64,000 nt of DNA, taken from positions 64,477,389 through 64,541,388 of the forward strand of contig CM049315.1 in the NCBI GenBank assembly GCA_026874595.1. Reading direction: 5' to 3'. The stretch is from Sipunculus nudus. Lineage: Eukaryota; Annelida; Sipuncula; Golfingiida; Sipunculidae. Every line of letters starts with the position of its first letter. Within the stretch, counting starts at the first letter, position 1. This document shows positions 1-10,930 of this stretch, piece by piece. Made by a program: the position numbers and the translations under genes. Below the pieces are notes generated by a model. That model was not told the DNA's origin, ran no database searches, and saw only the letters and a list, made by a program, of their open reading frames with translations.

Positions 1-1070
1 TCTTGGAGGCTTTTCGGGTGTCCTTGCTGGATGGCCCATTCAATATCATGGTCGTTCAAGGCATCAATAAAGGAACTTTTAGCCAGAGTATCCTTGAAAT
101 CAGCAGTTGCCTCCGGGAATGCTTTCCTGACTAACCTTCTGATTTTCTGGGCGAGTTAGGACAAGCTTTCGCCTTTATTGCGCAACCTGGATCGCAGCTG
201 AGCACGGTAAACCTCTCGTTTATTAGACGGCTCGAAGCGTTCTGTGAGTGCTGAGACAAGACAAGAATAGTGAGTGCGCTAGCCTGGTTCTAAGTCGCAC
301 AGAATACTCTGAGCCTGACCTCGTAGGCTAGCTGCTAACTGCAGGGCTCTGGTTTGTTCTGACCATCCATTAGGTTGTGCAGTAAGCTCAAATTGCACTA
401 GGTGATCGTGCCATCCAGACGATCCACCAAAAGTAGCAGGCTTGGTAGCTGGTCCATGGTGTGTTGGACGACTGAAATCTGGCACCGAAGAAGTCTGTAG
501 CATAGATGGTTCATGTGGGTTACCAAAATGAACTTGGTTTATCACAGGTGTATCGCTGTTTTGTGTAGAAGGTGCATGGTAAGTCTCTTTAGACACAGGT
601 TGACCACCCTGGATTGGATCATAATGTTGTAGAGGGGCAGCTCTGGTAATCACATATGGGAACCGGTTATGATGTTCATCAGGACCAGGCCGTCCGTACT
701 GCTGGTGCTGGCGAGGTGTCGAACTGAGGTATTTTCGCTGATATGGCGCATTCACATGGGCTGGTTTCGTACTATCCGCTGCCGGGTAGTCCCATGTCTG
801 CCAATGATGTGGATCGGGTTGACTGCCTTTGGTAGCACAAAATCTTGTCTCAGCTCCGTAAATTTCATTACTTGGGACCGGCCTACCATGCAGCGATTCA
901 CGTTGTCTAGGTGAAGAATTTATGTTTTGGAGATAGCTGTCTTGACGAACTTCCAACCTGTTAGAACTCACAACAGGGACTGGCGAAAACCTAGAGATGG
1001 AATGGGTGCATTTATTGCTTGAATCAAACTTGACCATGCAGCTTAAGAAGGACCAGCAGTTGTAAAACAC
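1..1070 (-). pseudogene. gag capsid-like region (degenerate, partial)
   Basis: The open frame 1070-279 ends with the motif LQLAASLRGQAQSILCDLEPG split by the stop at 279-281; the same frame continues below it through short motifs such as EVYRAQL, RNKGESL and IRRLVRKAFPE. The pattern (a W near LVQFEL, then LAASLRG, then an arginine-rich KGESL block) is typical of invertebrate Ty3/gypsy capsid domains. A second in-frame stop lies at 156-158. The frame continues to base 1. Family assignment is from remembered motif patterns; the breaks are read directly from the sequence. Confidence 0.6.
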
Positions 1071-1942
1071 GGATGGATATTTGGTGGAGCTGATATACCA
1101 GTGATGCTTCCGACGAACACAGGTGACGGTGGAATCTCATTACCTTGATTTTTGTCATGAAAACGCTCTACATTGTATCTGGTAGGTCGAGGCTGTGAAA
1201 ATAATTTGCCTTCTTCAGGACCAGATCTAGCATGGTCGTCTGTCGTAGCACTGCACCTTGTGAGCCTTGGCAGTTGTGTTGGTTCTTTATAAGGTGAAGC
1301 TTTACCTGGTGACGATAATCCATCATTAAAATTTGTCGGAAGTCGATGAACAGGCGATGAGAAACAAGGCTGTAAGGTAACTGCACTAGGCACGAATCTA
1401 GGCGAAATCCGTTCAGCAGCTGCCCTTTCAGGCAATGTGATGAGGCCGGGCGTACTTCTATCAAATGTAGGATGGTCTATATTTGACGACCTTGCCTCTG
1501 TTGGCTGTTGTTGTAAATCTGCAGTGGATTGTTGAATTGAATCTCTGCGCTCAGCGACAACATTTTGACTCTGGTGAATATTTTCAACTCGTTGAGATAT
1601 TAGCTGAAGATGAGTTTGTTGCGTCTCTACATATTGCTGATGTTGATACTGTATATCCTGGTTCTGTCGTGCTTGCTGATCCATTGACGCTTGTAGATTC
1701 TGCAGGATATTCATCATGCCTTGGAAGTCGAAAGATGTAAGTGAGCGTGGTGGTTGGAGATAAGGATCATCCCGTAGAGGACCACTCAAGTCAAAGATGG
1801 GATCGATACCCTCTGAAGGTAGCTGATGGTAATTCCTGCTCAGTTGCTGCAATTCGTAATGCTGTTGATAGCTGGCAGTGATACCTTGATCACTGTCAGT
1901 GGTGAGCAGTGGCGTTATACTAATTAAACCCGGTTCAGACAT
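1043..1942 (-). pseudogene. gag N-terminal region of the LTR element (degenerate)
   Basis: This is a 299-codon open frame starting 343 bases downstream of the primer binding site, the position expected for gag. The product is Gln-, Ser- and Pro-rich (repeated QQ, QH and SP), with no zinc knuckle or enzymatic motif, like the poorly conserved N-terminal part of many gypsy gag proteins. It ends at a stop near 1043, where the next open frame takes over with a 28-base overlap. I interpret this as a frameshift that broke one gag frame, although programmed frameshifting cannot be excluded from one copy. Confidence 0.55.
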
Positions 1943-2285
1943 TTTTGCTGGGACACTTTAAAATTTAAGCTTGCTTTAAATTTTCCCAGTAAGGTTTCTT
2001 TAATGATTTAATTGATAACAATAAGATATTATTTTATATAAAATAAATTCATTCTAATTCTCTATTAAATCCTGCAAAAGGAATTATGACTGTTTTGTAC
2101 ATGCAGCAGTGACACCCGGTGTCACCTAATAAAATTATTGAGCAGTCTGCTTAGTCTGCTTGAAAGGCGATTGAAATGTTTCGGAAAGTTTGAAGTATAT
2201 TCAAGTAGTTAACTACTGCATTTTGTTGGGATAAACATGCACTTAAAATACTGTTAGGAAATGATCTATTCAGAAGCGTAATAGG
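1943..2285 (-). other. Untranslated leader of the LTR element
   Basis: This AT-rich stretch lies between the primer binding site and the gag start. I see no reading frame or structure beyond its position. It would hold the packaging signal if the element follows the usual layout. Confidence 0.4.
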
Positions 2286-2303
2286 ATCCCACCGCTGCCA
2301 CCA
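2286..2303 (-). promoter_or_regulatory. Primer binding site for tRNA-Leu
   Basis: The minus strand reads TGGTGGCAGCGGTGGGAT directly inside the LTR. This is complementary to the CCA-tailed 3' end of animal tRNA-Leu (AAG/UAG type), whose acceptor end is CCCACCGCTGCCA. It would prime minus-strand reverse transcription and fixes both the element's orientation and the LTR's inner edge. Confidence 0.8.
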
Positions 2304-2305
2304 TT

Positions 2306-2893
2306 TGTAACGTGACCGTGACCTTACAGGTCAAAGGTCATGCTAAGTGCATGCAGAGATAATTAAAAAAATGAGACGTTGATAAATATAAGTAACATTT
2401 ATTAAGTAAAAAAAATACAAAGAAACAGTTGCCAGAGGTAATGAGAAATAAGTAAGTTTGCCGGGTTATTCCCAGGTAATTACAAAGATCAAATACCGAA
2501 AAGAGAAAATATTACATCGCCCTTAATGTAATTTAACAAAAGGATTTTATTTAGTTTAAGCCCCTGTAGTTACTATTAAAAGAAAAGGGCCTCGCTAATC
2601 TTACCAAAGGTGGTTAGTGTTGCTTCGAGCTGGGATGTCTAGACGACAGCTGTTAGCTATCTGGGCGACCCGCACCCGTTGAGCTCTGGCGACGATCTAA
2701 CCTGGGCATGGCCAGACTCTCACTTAAACAGATTCCCTTCCGGAAACCCGTTTGACGGACGGAAGGATGAAAGCCCAACGGAAGCCAAGTTTACAAGCGG
2801 AAAGCCATATGATAGACGGAAGCCCGCTTTACGACCGGAAACATGTCAGACAGGTCCCTACCAGCAATACTCGCTTTTTCAACCCTCGTTACA
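2306..2893 (-). repeat. 5' LTR of the gypsy-like element
   Basis: The 588-bp segment is bounded by perfect 7-bp inverted ends, TGTAACG at 2306 and CGTTACA ending at 2893, matching the TGT...ACA rule for LTRs. It stands two bases from the primer binding site. On the minus strand it contains an AATAAA polyadenylation signal at 2398-2403. The second LTR and the target duplication are outside the window, so the outer boundary rests on the inverted ends and on the change to a different repeat just after 2893. Confidence 0.75.
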
Positions 2894-2903
2894 ATATTAT
2901 ATA

Positions 2904-3090
2904 TGATCAAAGTCAGATCAGTGGTTTTGATATTAGGCAGTCTTGTTTAACAAAGGGTATTAACAGAAAATGAAGTTTTCCATTAATATCTCGGAGGAAT
3001 TAAGTCCTAGTGACCAAATTCTTGGCATGGTAGGGGATTTTGGAGACATCTAACTGTATGCCAAATTTTAGGAACTGAGAACTAAAGCTG
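2904..3090 (-). mobile_element. Family A2 Helentron-like fragment
   Basis: It matches, in the same orientation, the sub-5' part of other A2 copies (around 7540-7700, 47460-47620 and 57940-58090). Shared phrases are GTGGTTTTGATATTAGGCAG and the GGTAGG-GATTTTGG-GACATCTAA block. It lacks both ends. The following fragment (about 3128-3182) comes from a more 3' part of the family, so two A2 pieces are juxtaposed here. Confidence 0.6.
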
Positions 3091-3603
3091 TGGAGCTGAG
3101 CTCTAGCAAACTGCATAACACTAGCTTGATGTAAACAATATGTGACATGGTGCTTGAAAACTTGAAAAAAATCTACAGTTTTTAGCTCAGCTGACTGTAA
3201 GTCATCTGAGCTATAGGGATCACCTTTTGTCCGTCGTCCGTCCGGCCGTCCGGGCGTCTGTCCGTTAACAGGGCACAAATCGTAACCGCTAGAACTGGAA
3301 TCTTCTTACTTGACATCCTGGGAGGTCTATGGAAATTCTCCTTGTAAACTTGAAATTAGGTCACTGTGACCTATATTCTTCGAGCTATGGGGTTCCAAAG
3401 TACCCCCCAGAATAATGGAAAATTTGATACAAAAGCTCAAGTATCTGAACAACTAATGCATTGATCATCATGATTTTTTGCATGGATATTGATCATGGAG
3501 TGTTTCATCAATTTCTGCAGACTGGTGGCGCCACCTGTATTTTTTTCGATTTTTACCAATATTTTTCTCTATTTTTGAGACCTCTTAAGATGCGGCCATC
3601 TGT

Positions 3604-5300
3604 TAACAGGGCACAAATCGTAACGACTACACCTAGAATCTTCTCTCTTGACATGCAGGGAGGCCCATAAAAAGTCTCTTTGGAAACCTGAAATTAGGTC
3701 TCTGTTACCCATAACCTTTGAGCTATGGGGCTCCGAAGTACCCCCCAGAATAATGGAAAATTTGATACAAAAGCTCAAGTATCTAAACAACTTTTGCAGT
3801 GATCACCATGATTCTTTGCATGGATATTGATCATGGAATGTGTCATCAGTTTCTGCAGTATGGTGGCGCCACCTGTATTTTTTTTTTATTTTTACGAATT
3901 TTTTTCTCTATTTTTGAGACCTCATAAGATGCGGTAATCTGTTTACATGGCACAAATCGTAACAACTGGACCTAGAATCTTCTCTCTTGACATGCAGAGA
4001 GGCCCATGAAAAGTCTCCTTTAAAACTTGAAATTAGGTCTCTGTTACCCATAACGTCTGAGCTATGGGGCTCCGAAGTACCCCCCAGAATAATGGAAAAT
4101 TTGATACAAAAGCTCAAGTATCTGAACAATTATTATATTGATCACCATGATTCTTTGCATGGATATTGATCATGAAATGTTTCATCAGTTTCTGCATTCT
4201 GGTGGCGCAACCTGTATTTTTTTTCCTATTTTAGCTCAGCTGACTGAAAGTCATCTGAGCTATAGGGATCACCTTTTGTCCGTCGTCCGTCCGGCCATCC
4301 AGGCGTCTGTCTGTTAACAGGGCACAAATCGTATCCGCTGGACCTGGAATCTTCTTACTTGACATCCTGGGAGGTCTATGGAAATTCTCCTTGTAAACCT
4401 GAAATTAGGTCACTGCGTCCTATATTCTTCGAGCTATGGGGTTCTGAAGTACCCCCAGAATAATGCAAAATTTAATACAAAAGCTCAAGTATCTGAACAA
4501 ATAATGCATTAATCACCATGATTCTTTGCATGGATATTGATCATGGAGTGTTTCATCAATTTCTGGAGATTGGTGGCGCCACCTATATTTTTTTTTATTT
4601 TTTACGATTTTTTTTTCTCTACTTTTGTGATCTTTAAACATTTGGTCATCTGTAAACAGGGCACAAATCATAATGATTGGACCTAGAATCTTCTGTCCTC
4701 ACCTCCAGGGAAGCCCATAAAAGGTCTACATGGAAACCCGAAATAAGGTCCCTGTTACCCATATTCTGTGAGCTATGGGGCTCTGAAGTACCCCCCAGAA
4801 TAAAGATTTGGTCATATATTAACAGGGCACAAATCATAATGACTGGACCTAGAATCTTCTTTCTTGACATGCAGGGAGGTCCATGAAACATCTTGGAAAC
4901 CTGAAATTAGGTCTCTGTTACCCATATCCTTCATGCTCTGGGGCTCCGAAGTACTCCCCAGAATAAAGATTTGGTCATCTGTTAACAGAGCACAAATTAT
5001 AATGACTTGACCTAGAATCTCCTTTCTTGATATGCTGGGAGGCCCCTGAAAAGTCTCCTTGTGCACCTGAAATTACATCTCTGTTACCCATATCCTTAAT
5101 CCTATGCGGCTTTGAAATACCCCCCAGAATAAACATTTGGTCATCTGTTAACAGGGCACAAATCATAATAACTGGACCTAGAATTTTATTTTTTGACATG
5201 CTGGGAGACCCCTGAAAAGTCATCTTGTAAACCTTGAAAATAGGTGTCTGTTACCCATATCCTTCATGCTACAGAGCTCCATAGTACCCCAATGAATATT
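3604..5300 (+). repeat. Family A internal monomers, long (about 338 bp) and short (about 165 bp) forms
   Basis: Successive copies of the GTTAACAGGGCAC-like start lie near 3263, 3603, 3942, 4313, 4654, 4819, 4981 and 5148. The first monomers are about 338 bp and contain GGTGGCGCCACC (3524, 3862 and 4572; a one-base variant at 4200). The last are about 165 bp and lack the whole block between the CCCCCCAGAATAA and TTTGGTCATCT phrases, which includes the palindrome. A precise internal deletion was then amplified. Confidence 0.7.
4232..4320 (+). repeat. Second internal copy of the family A 5' end
   Basis: The 5' hairpin, the GTCCGTCGTCCGTCC block and the GTTAACAGGGCAC start of the array recur here in direct orientation, 1,049 bases after the first copy, without a 3' end between them. 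The element is therefore a head-to-tail partial dimer or the product of unequal exchange. Confidence 0.7.
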
Positions 5301-5565
5301 GGATGATTTTATACAAAAGGTCAAGTTTGGAAAAAGTATTTTATTCAAATTTGACATTCAGATGATAAAATTACTTTTGTCAATGTCTTCCTGGTCAGCT
5401 GAGCGTCATGACCCCTGGGTCACTTGTTGATCAACTGGTTTCAAATTTTTGGTGTTAACAGATGAAATGCTATAAAAAAACATGCTGTGAAAATTGAATC
5501 GACAGCAGTAACAGAAAAAAAATGTGCCATGGTCAAATTTGGGCAAAATTTAAGGTACCAATTTT

Positions 5566-7305
5566 TAGCTCAGCTGACTATAAATCATCAGAGCTATTGT
5601 CGTGGTCCTTTGTCCGTCCGTCCGTTAACAGGGCACATTTTAAAACTGTTGGACCCACGAATCCAAAATTTTGCATACCATTAGATGTCCTCAAAATCAT
5701 CTACCATACTGAAAATTGGGTCATTAGGACTTCGTTGCTTCGAGATATTAAGGAAAAACCTCCGTTTTCCATAAAAAAAGCCATTGTTACACTTCAAGGC
5801 TGCTTAATATCAAAACCACTGATCTGTTTTTGATCATATTTAGTATTCATATTTTTCCATACATTTTCTATGAACATGCCAAAATGTCATTAATGGATAT
5901 TATTTTGAAGTTAGGGGCCCAAATATAATGCAATTTTTTTTTAAATCAGGAAAAAATTTTTTTCAAGTTATTAGCATAAATAAAAAATCAATATCTTAAA
6001 TTTTGTCCAACTTTGGCAATGCCACGTTTTTTCCCTGTAAGCACTGTTGATTTAATTTTCACAGCATATATACATAAGGATTTAATCTTTTAAAATCTGA
6101 AATTTCAAAGGAATTGATTTAAAAGAGTAGCTTTTATTCAAGTTTTAATACACCATGTCAAGTGTTGTTTACATCAAGTCCTGCCTTCACTTGCATTATG
6201 TAACCCACCCCAGGCAGATTGCCTTGGCTCAGCTTGGCCACTACAAGCAGGCTTCCCCTCTGCCCTGCACCCCCCCCCCCCCCGATGGTGCATTAACTAA
6301 ATTAATTTTATAATTTTCAGTATTTATTTTATTCTTGGCTATGCTACATTTTTTATTTTGTATTTTACCACCAGGGTTACAATTTTAAAATGCACATTTA
6401 ATTGTGTCCACAAAGTGGTGTATTGCTATGAAAGTGTGGATGTTCATCAGAAAAGTAATTCCTTACTTCAGAAGAGTAAAAACTTCACCAGGTGTGAAAT
6501 TGACTCTTAATTCCAGTAATAAATTATAGCTGAGATTGTAATTAGCATAATGATATTGTTTGTCCTTCATCCAACCAACAGTGTGTAAACTTTATTTGAA
6601 AAGATGTTTTTATTTTATCAAATTTACTGAATCTTTTATTTTATTTCGGTGAATAAAATTAAGCATGTACTGAAAACTCCAATGTGCAAAACTTTTTAAG
6701 AGTGGTTCAAGGAATAATCTTGTAGATGCCATGTTGTGGCATTATTTTCTTTTAAATTCAGTTTAAACATTCGTGATTTAAAAATAATAAAATATATATG
6801 TATGCATAATATGACCCAATATGAGCTACACTCTTGATATATAATGATTGCAACTTAGAATTCTAATATTTTAACTTATATTTTCAGATTTTTTAATTAC
6901 AAATTTATAAAACTTGTAAATAAAAAAAATGAATCAGATAAAAACTATTAATGGAAAAAGTAGATATGCTAAAAAAATAGGCTTATATATATAAACTTAA
7001 ACGAATTATTCCCTTGAAAGTGAAATAAAGGTATTAGTCCATTTTGTCTACTTGCCTGTCCATCTGTAAATTTTTCATATGCATCACAGTTTGTCAAAAC
7101 TTTTACTGTTTTTCTTCATGACAGTCTTGTCAGAGTATTAGTTTGCAATCAAATATTTAGAACTTTACTATAATCAAGAAGGAGGGCCCATTTCCTCTTA
7201 GCTTCTCATATGCTTATATAAATGAAAACCATAACAATAGTCTATTTTGCATTTGCAAAAATTTAAAAACTTAAGCTGAGCGCCGTGACTCATGGGTCCC
7301 TTGTT
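5566..7305 (+). mobile_element. Family A2 Helentron-like element, full length
   Basis: It has the same termini as family A (hairpin TAGCTCAG...AGAGCTAT, GTCCGTCCGTCC, and a 3' end with GACTCATGGGTC followed by CCTTGTT) but a different interior with no tandem array. The interior includes a poly-C tract near 6270-6284. It is inserted in a T-run of the outer A2 copy, whose sequence resumes at 7306. The plus orientation is set by the 5' hairpin on the left. No coding sequence is recognisable. Confidence 0.7.
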
Positions 7306-7813
7306 TATTTTTGCTAATATCTTAAAAAAATCAAAATATTTTGATCTAATTATGGGTATACAATTAAATTTTGATTAATTCAAGTTTATTTACTAAAAAA
7401 AAGCCTTGGCTCTAACCTGTTTTGTGTTAAGTGGTCAAATATGGCCCATAACTTTTTAAAATTCTATAATACAGACCTAATTTCTGGCATGTACATAGGA
7501 ACTATATAGAGGAATATTTATGATAAATATGAGGAAAAACAGATGAGTGGTTTTGATATTAGGCAGTCCTTAAGAGTGAAAAAAGATTTTTAATAAAAAT
7601 TGAGGTTTTTCCTTAATTTCTCAAAGGAACGAAGTCGCAAAGACCAAGTTTTCAGCTTGTTAGGAGATCTTGGGGACATCTAACATTATTCTAAATTTTG
7701 GATTCCTAGGTCTTACGGTTTCAAAACGTGCCAGTTTAACGGACAGACGGACGGACAGCCGACGGACAAAGGACCACGACTATAGCTCAGATGACTTACA
7801 GTCAGCTGAGCTA

Positions 7814-8052
7814 ATAACAATGCTCCATGATTTTGCAATACCTCCAGCACTGTACAGAAGATCATGTATCGAGGAAATAAACACGTGGGCGCTATTTGGT
7901 GTGTATGTAAATGTGTGTCAGTAAAGCATATGAAAAATAAAGGTTATCTTCCTAGGATAAAACATGTGTTCTGAACATTTTAAAACATGTATTACTGATT
8001 AATGTGGAACATTAGAAAGTGAGACCTCGGCTGGTCCTGACTTTTTATTAAT
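7814..8052. other. Unassigned intervening sequence
   Basis: The stretch between the A2 nest and the MITE is unremarkable; I see no gene or repeat in it. Confidence 0.3.
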
Positions 8053-8546
8053 GAGACAGTAGCCCAATTTACACAAGAAAAATTTTGGGCGCGCTAGACC
8101 AGTCCAGAAAAATATGGAGCGGGCTACATTTTAACTTGCGTTTACACTGTGCCGGACCAAGTGACCATGTAGAGAGCGCTACCCTGTCAAGTTAGGCCGC
8201 ATTGCATATGGCCCGGCCTAGAATCGCATTGCGTTTACACGCAGATAAATACTGCAATCTAGCGCGGTCTAGATTGTATTCCCCCTTGCGCGCATGGCTT
8301 AATCCCAGTCACATGACAGCCGAGACTTGCTGGAGCGCGATATAAGATAACGCGCTCCACTTCTGTTTACACACAGGCGAAGCACAAATGTAGGAGCTAG
8401 AATCTAGAACCGACTCAAACCGGTGGTCATAATGTAGCGCGCTCCAGACCAAAAAATCCTCGAAATTGGTGCGTTTGGGGGACTTGGCGCGCGCTAAACG
8501 ATGTAGAGCTCTCCAAAAAAACGTGTGTAAATGGTGCTATTATCTC
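8053..8546. mobile_element. Non-autonomous TIR element (MITE), about 494 bp
   Basis: The ends form an imperfect 25-bp terminal inverted repeat (20 of 25 matching): GAGACAGTAGCCCAATTTAC on the left, GAGATAATAGCACCATTTAC on the right read in reverse. Base composition inside is much richer in GC (many GCGCGC and CTAG-like words) than the flanks. The word GTTTACAC recurs inside. No reading frame of interest is present. The superfamily is not determined because a target duplication is not clear. Confidence 0.5.
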
Positions 8547-10004
8547 CTTATCCCAAAATTAATTCACTCCATGAGCCAGACGGCAGAAACAATATTCCAC
8601 ATGTGGCATCAAAACAGAGGTTGTCTATGTAAAGGAGAACACAAGGAGGGTATACAAATGTTTATGTATTTGAAATACTAAACCTGGTGAAGGAATGATT
8701 TATTTTAAGTACTTGATGTAGGCATTTGTGTTATGTTGCATTTAACGGTACCTGAATTGTTGGCAGTTGAACTAAATCTATTTGGCAAATAGAACTAGAT
8801 CCATTTAACTTTCATCTTAAATATAATAACCAATGATGATTTGGAATAATAGAAATTAGAATAATTACCCAAACTTACCACAAATAGATTAAAGGAAACT
8901 ACCCTCTTTCTGTATGATCTTGAATCTTACACTGATAATACAAATAAGTGGGATGGCGAGATACTATATATAATCAGACAACTGGTATGTAAAGGAGAAC
9001 ACCAAAATCATAACCATATAACTATAGTTATTAAGAAGGAACAAATCTATTTCAAAAATGTTTCTCAGTACCTAATATACATGCAGAGATTTGTGAGATC
9101 TAATTCACCCACAGACATATCTTGCAAATCTGAGAACTATATATGATCCTTTATGTTATTCATTTCTTTAAGATGGGAAAATATTCATGATCTCAAAAAA
9201 TATAAAATGCTCGTCTTGAATGAAAAGTGTTAAATCACTTTAAAAAAGTAAAATGGAAACACAAAATGCTGCAGTTTCAGAAGAATAGACAGTAAAATAG
9301 ATAAAGAGATAGGTATATGTGTGGCAGCAAGGCACGGTTAATGAAAAGATATTCTATGTAAAGGAGAACACCCGCAGAAAAAAGTGGATAATGGGGAATC
9401 ATATGACTAAATATGTCTTTTATTTAATGTCATGTTGCGCATATGGAGCCAACTTTATATACCTGGATCAAGCCGGTCACATTATTACAAATAAAATAAA
9501 AAAAGTAAAATTTTTGCAGTTAAGTTTGAGATTATATATTAGGACCGGTATATCTCCTTCGTTGTGTTTTTACAGTAAGTATAATAGAGCCTTAACAATA
9601 AGAATAGAGTGACTGAAAATGCAAACATTGTTATATACAAGGTTGTAATTAGAGCAACGATAACAGAACGATATGAAGTAAATAAAAATTGTGTGCCTGT
9701 GTGTGGGTTACAGAGGTTCAAGTTCCTGAAAAATATTCCAAGAGGTAACAAGTATACTATAATTATATAAAGTTGGTGGGGGCTGCGGGATGGCAAAGTT
9801 GCATATGGACTACATTTGCTGAAGGATGTTCAAAGAAAATATATACTGAAAACATGCTTTTACATGTATGCATATGTAATTTTAAAAAGGCACAGAAAGC
9901 ATGTCGAAAGTGTGTGGGGGTAAATTTTTATATATGCAAAATGATCCCCCCCCCAAAAAAAAAAATATATTTTATGAAAGACAAAGCTTTTCCTTTTTAA
10001 GGGG
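8547..10004. other. AT-rich DNA with three GTAAAGGAGAACAC motifs
   Basis: No gene is recognisable. A 17-base motif, TATGTAAAGGAGAACAC, occurs at 8626-8642, 8986-9002 and 9355-9371, spaced 360 and 369 bases. Sequence between the copies does not align obviously, so only the motif is conserved. More copies lie at 11.4-12.0 kb. Confidence 0.5.
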
Positions 10005-10930
10005 CCCAATCACCTATCTGACCGTTATAAACTAAAGGTAATCCCTTGGAGCATATAAAAATAGGATAGAAAATGTGGATATCACCACACACAGGCTGCT
10101 TTTTTTTTTTTTTTTTTTTATTAACGTGTTTATAAGTTGGGGGGGCGTCAAAATAATAAAAACAAATTCAACAAGGGCATCTGGCAGCAAGTCAGATAAG
10201 CCAGATCTTTGCAAATCGCATTATGCATTTGCAAAAGTGACCTTTCTACCTCGGCATATACATTGTACATGCCTTTCCCGTTTGTCAATATTGCTGTGTT
10301 TACAAACATTTTGTTGATAAACAAATTCATACATCCTTCACAAAGGCCTTATATGAATTTTTCACAACCAGAATTACCCTTTGATCATTTATATATACAG
10401 GGGAAGCCGGGAATCACAAATTCTTTTTTCAAATGGTAGGTGAATCGGCACCTTTAATAATATTAAAAGTACAGATATGAATAAATATTAAATAAAAGAG
10501 AAGTAGAGAGGTATAGTGATGAATTGCTTACTCCGCATACATGAATTGTATGAAAATCCTGTCACGAAGATTCTTATTATGTAAGTTTATCTACAAGCTC
10601 TTTGTAAACACAGTACATGCGCCATTGTTGACAAACAAAAATAACCTTGTTTCTTTACGTTGTTGGTTTCACATGTTCGGAAGCTGAAAGGTTACTATAG
10701 TCCCAAAATGCCCTTTGCAAAGGCACTGGTCCATCTGACTTGCCATCAGAAGTCCTTGTTGCATGTATTAAGGTTACCATTTTGGTCCCTACATGTTATT
10801 AACATGTGGATGTGAACGAAAAAAGAACAGCTTTTTTGTACTGAGATCGGTGTTTTCTGGCCTATTTTCGTAAAGATATACACAAGATTATCTTTGCTTA
10901 ATATACGTCAGATATAATTTACATTTAACA
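10005..10930. repeat. Large imperfect inverted repeat (foldback)
   Basis: The left arm (about 10014-10330) aligns with the reverse complement of the right arm (about 10575-10920). Matching blocks include CAACAAGG...GCAAGTCAGAT, CTTTGCAAA, CTGTGTTTACAA, AAAATAGG..AGAAAA and TATCTGAC. The arms are diverged, with a spacer of about 250 bases and a poly-T tract at 10100. It may be an old foldback or MITE-type element. It explains the overlapping short frames on both strands here. Confidence 0.55.

Larger units (their letters stand above)
1..2893 (-). mobile_element. Ty3/gypsy-like LTR retrotransposon, 5' part (continues off the left edge)
   Basis: Read on the minus strand this is, in order, a complete 5' LTR (2893 to 2306), a tRNA-Leu-type primer binding site (2303 to 2286), an untranslated leader, and a degenerate gag region that runs off the window start. 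Pol and the 3' LTR would lie beyond base 1. The gag reading frame is broken by one frame change near 1043-1070 and by stops at 279-281 and 156-158, so this copy is inactive. Assignment to Ty3/gypsy rests on the capsid-like end of the gag reading frame; pol is not visible. Confidence 0.85.
3183..5428 (+). mobile_element. Family A Helentron-like element with internal tandem array
   Basis: It begins right after a run of five T's with a terminal hairpin (TAGCTCAG, inner TGACT-GTA-AGTCA, CTGAGCTA), then GTCCGTCC-type repeats. An array of about 338-bp monomers follows, starting GTTAACAGGGCAC and carrying GGTGGCGCCACC. It ends with an inverted copy of the 5' tip (GTCAGCTGAGCG), a GACCC-CT-GGGTC hairpin at 5410-5421 and CTTGTT. 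No protein is encoded, so it is non-autonomous. The hairpins, T-run insertion, lack of target duplication and terminal-to-subterminal inverted repeat fit Helentron-type rolling-circle elements; that class is inference. Confidence 0.7.
3128..7813 (-). mobile_element. Family A2 copy split by two later insertions
   Basis: Three separated pieces, about 3128-3182, 5429-5565 and 7306-7813, follow in the same order as one continuous stretch in the A2 copy at about 47010-47700. The right end carries the family's 5'-terminal hairpin (7783-7813: TAGCTCAG ... CTGAGCTA) preceded on the plus strand by GGACGGAC repeats. The gaps between pieces are exactly filled by the family A element (3183-5428) and the plus-strand A2 element (5566-7305). 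The A2 copy is therefore the oldest layer, and its 3' half is missing. Confidence 0.7.

Noticed and set aside
3569-5223. Many 60-84-codon frames on both strands
   Set aside because: Family A monomer artefacts, present on both strands of the same repeat.
10075-10439. Overlapping small frames on both strands
   Set aside because: They lie in the arms of the foldback and a poly-T tract.
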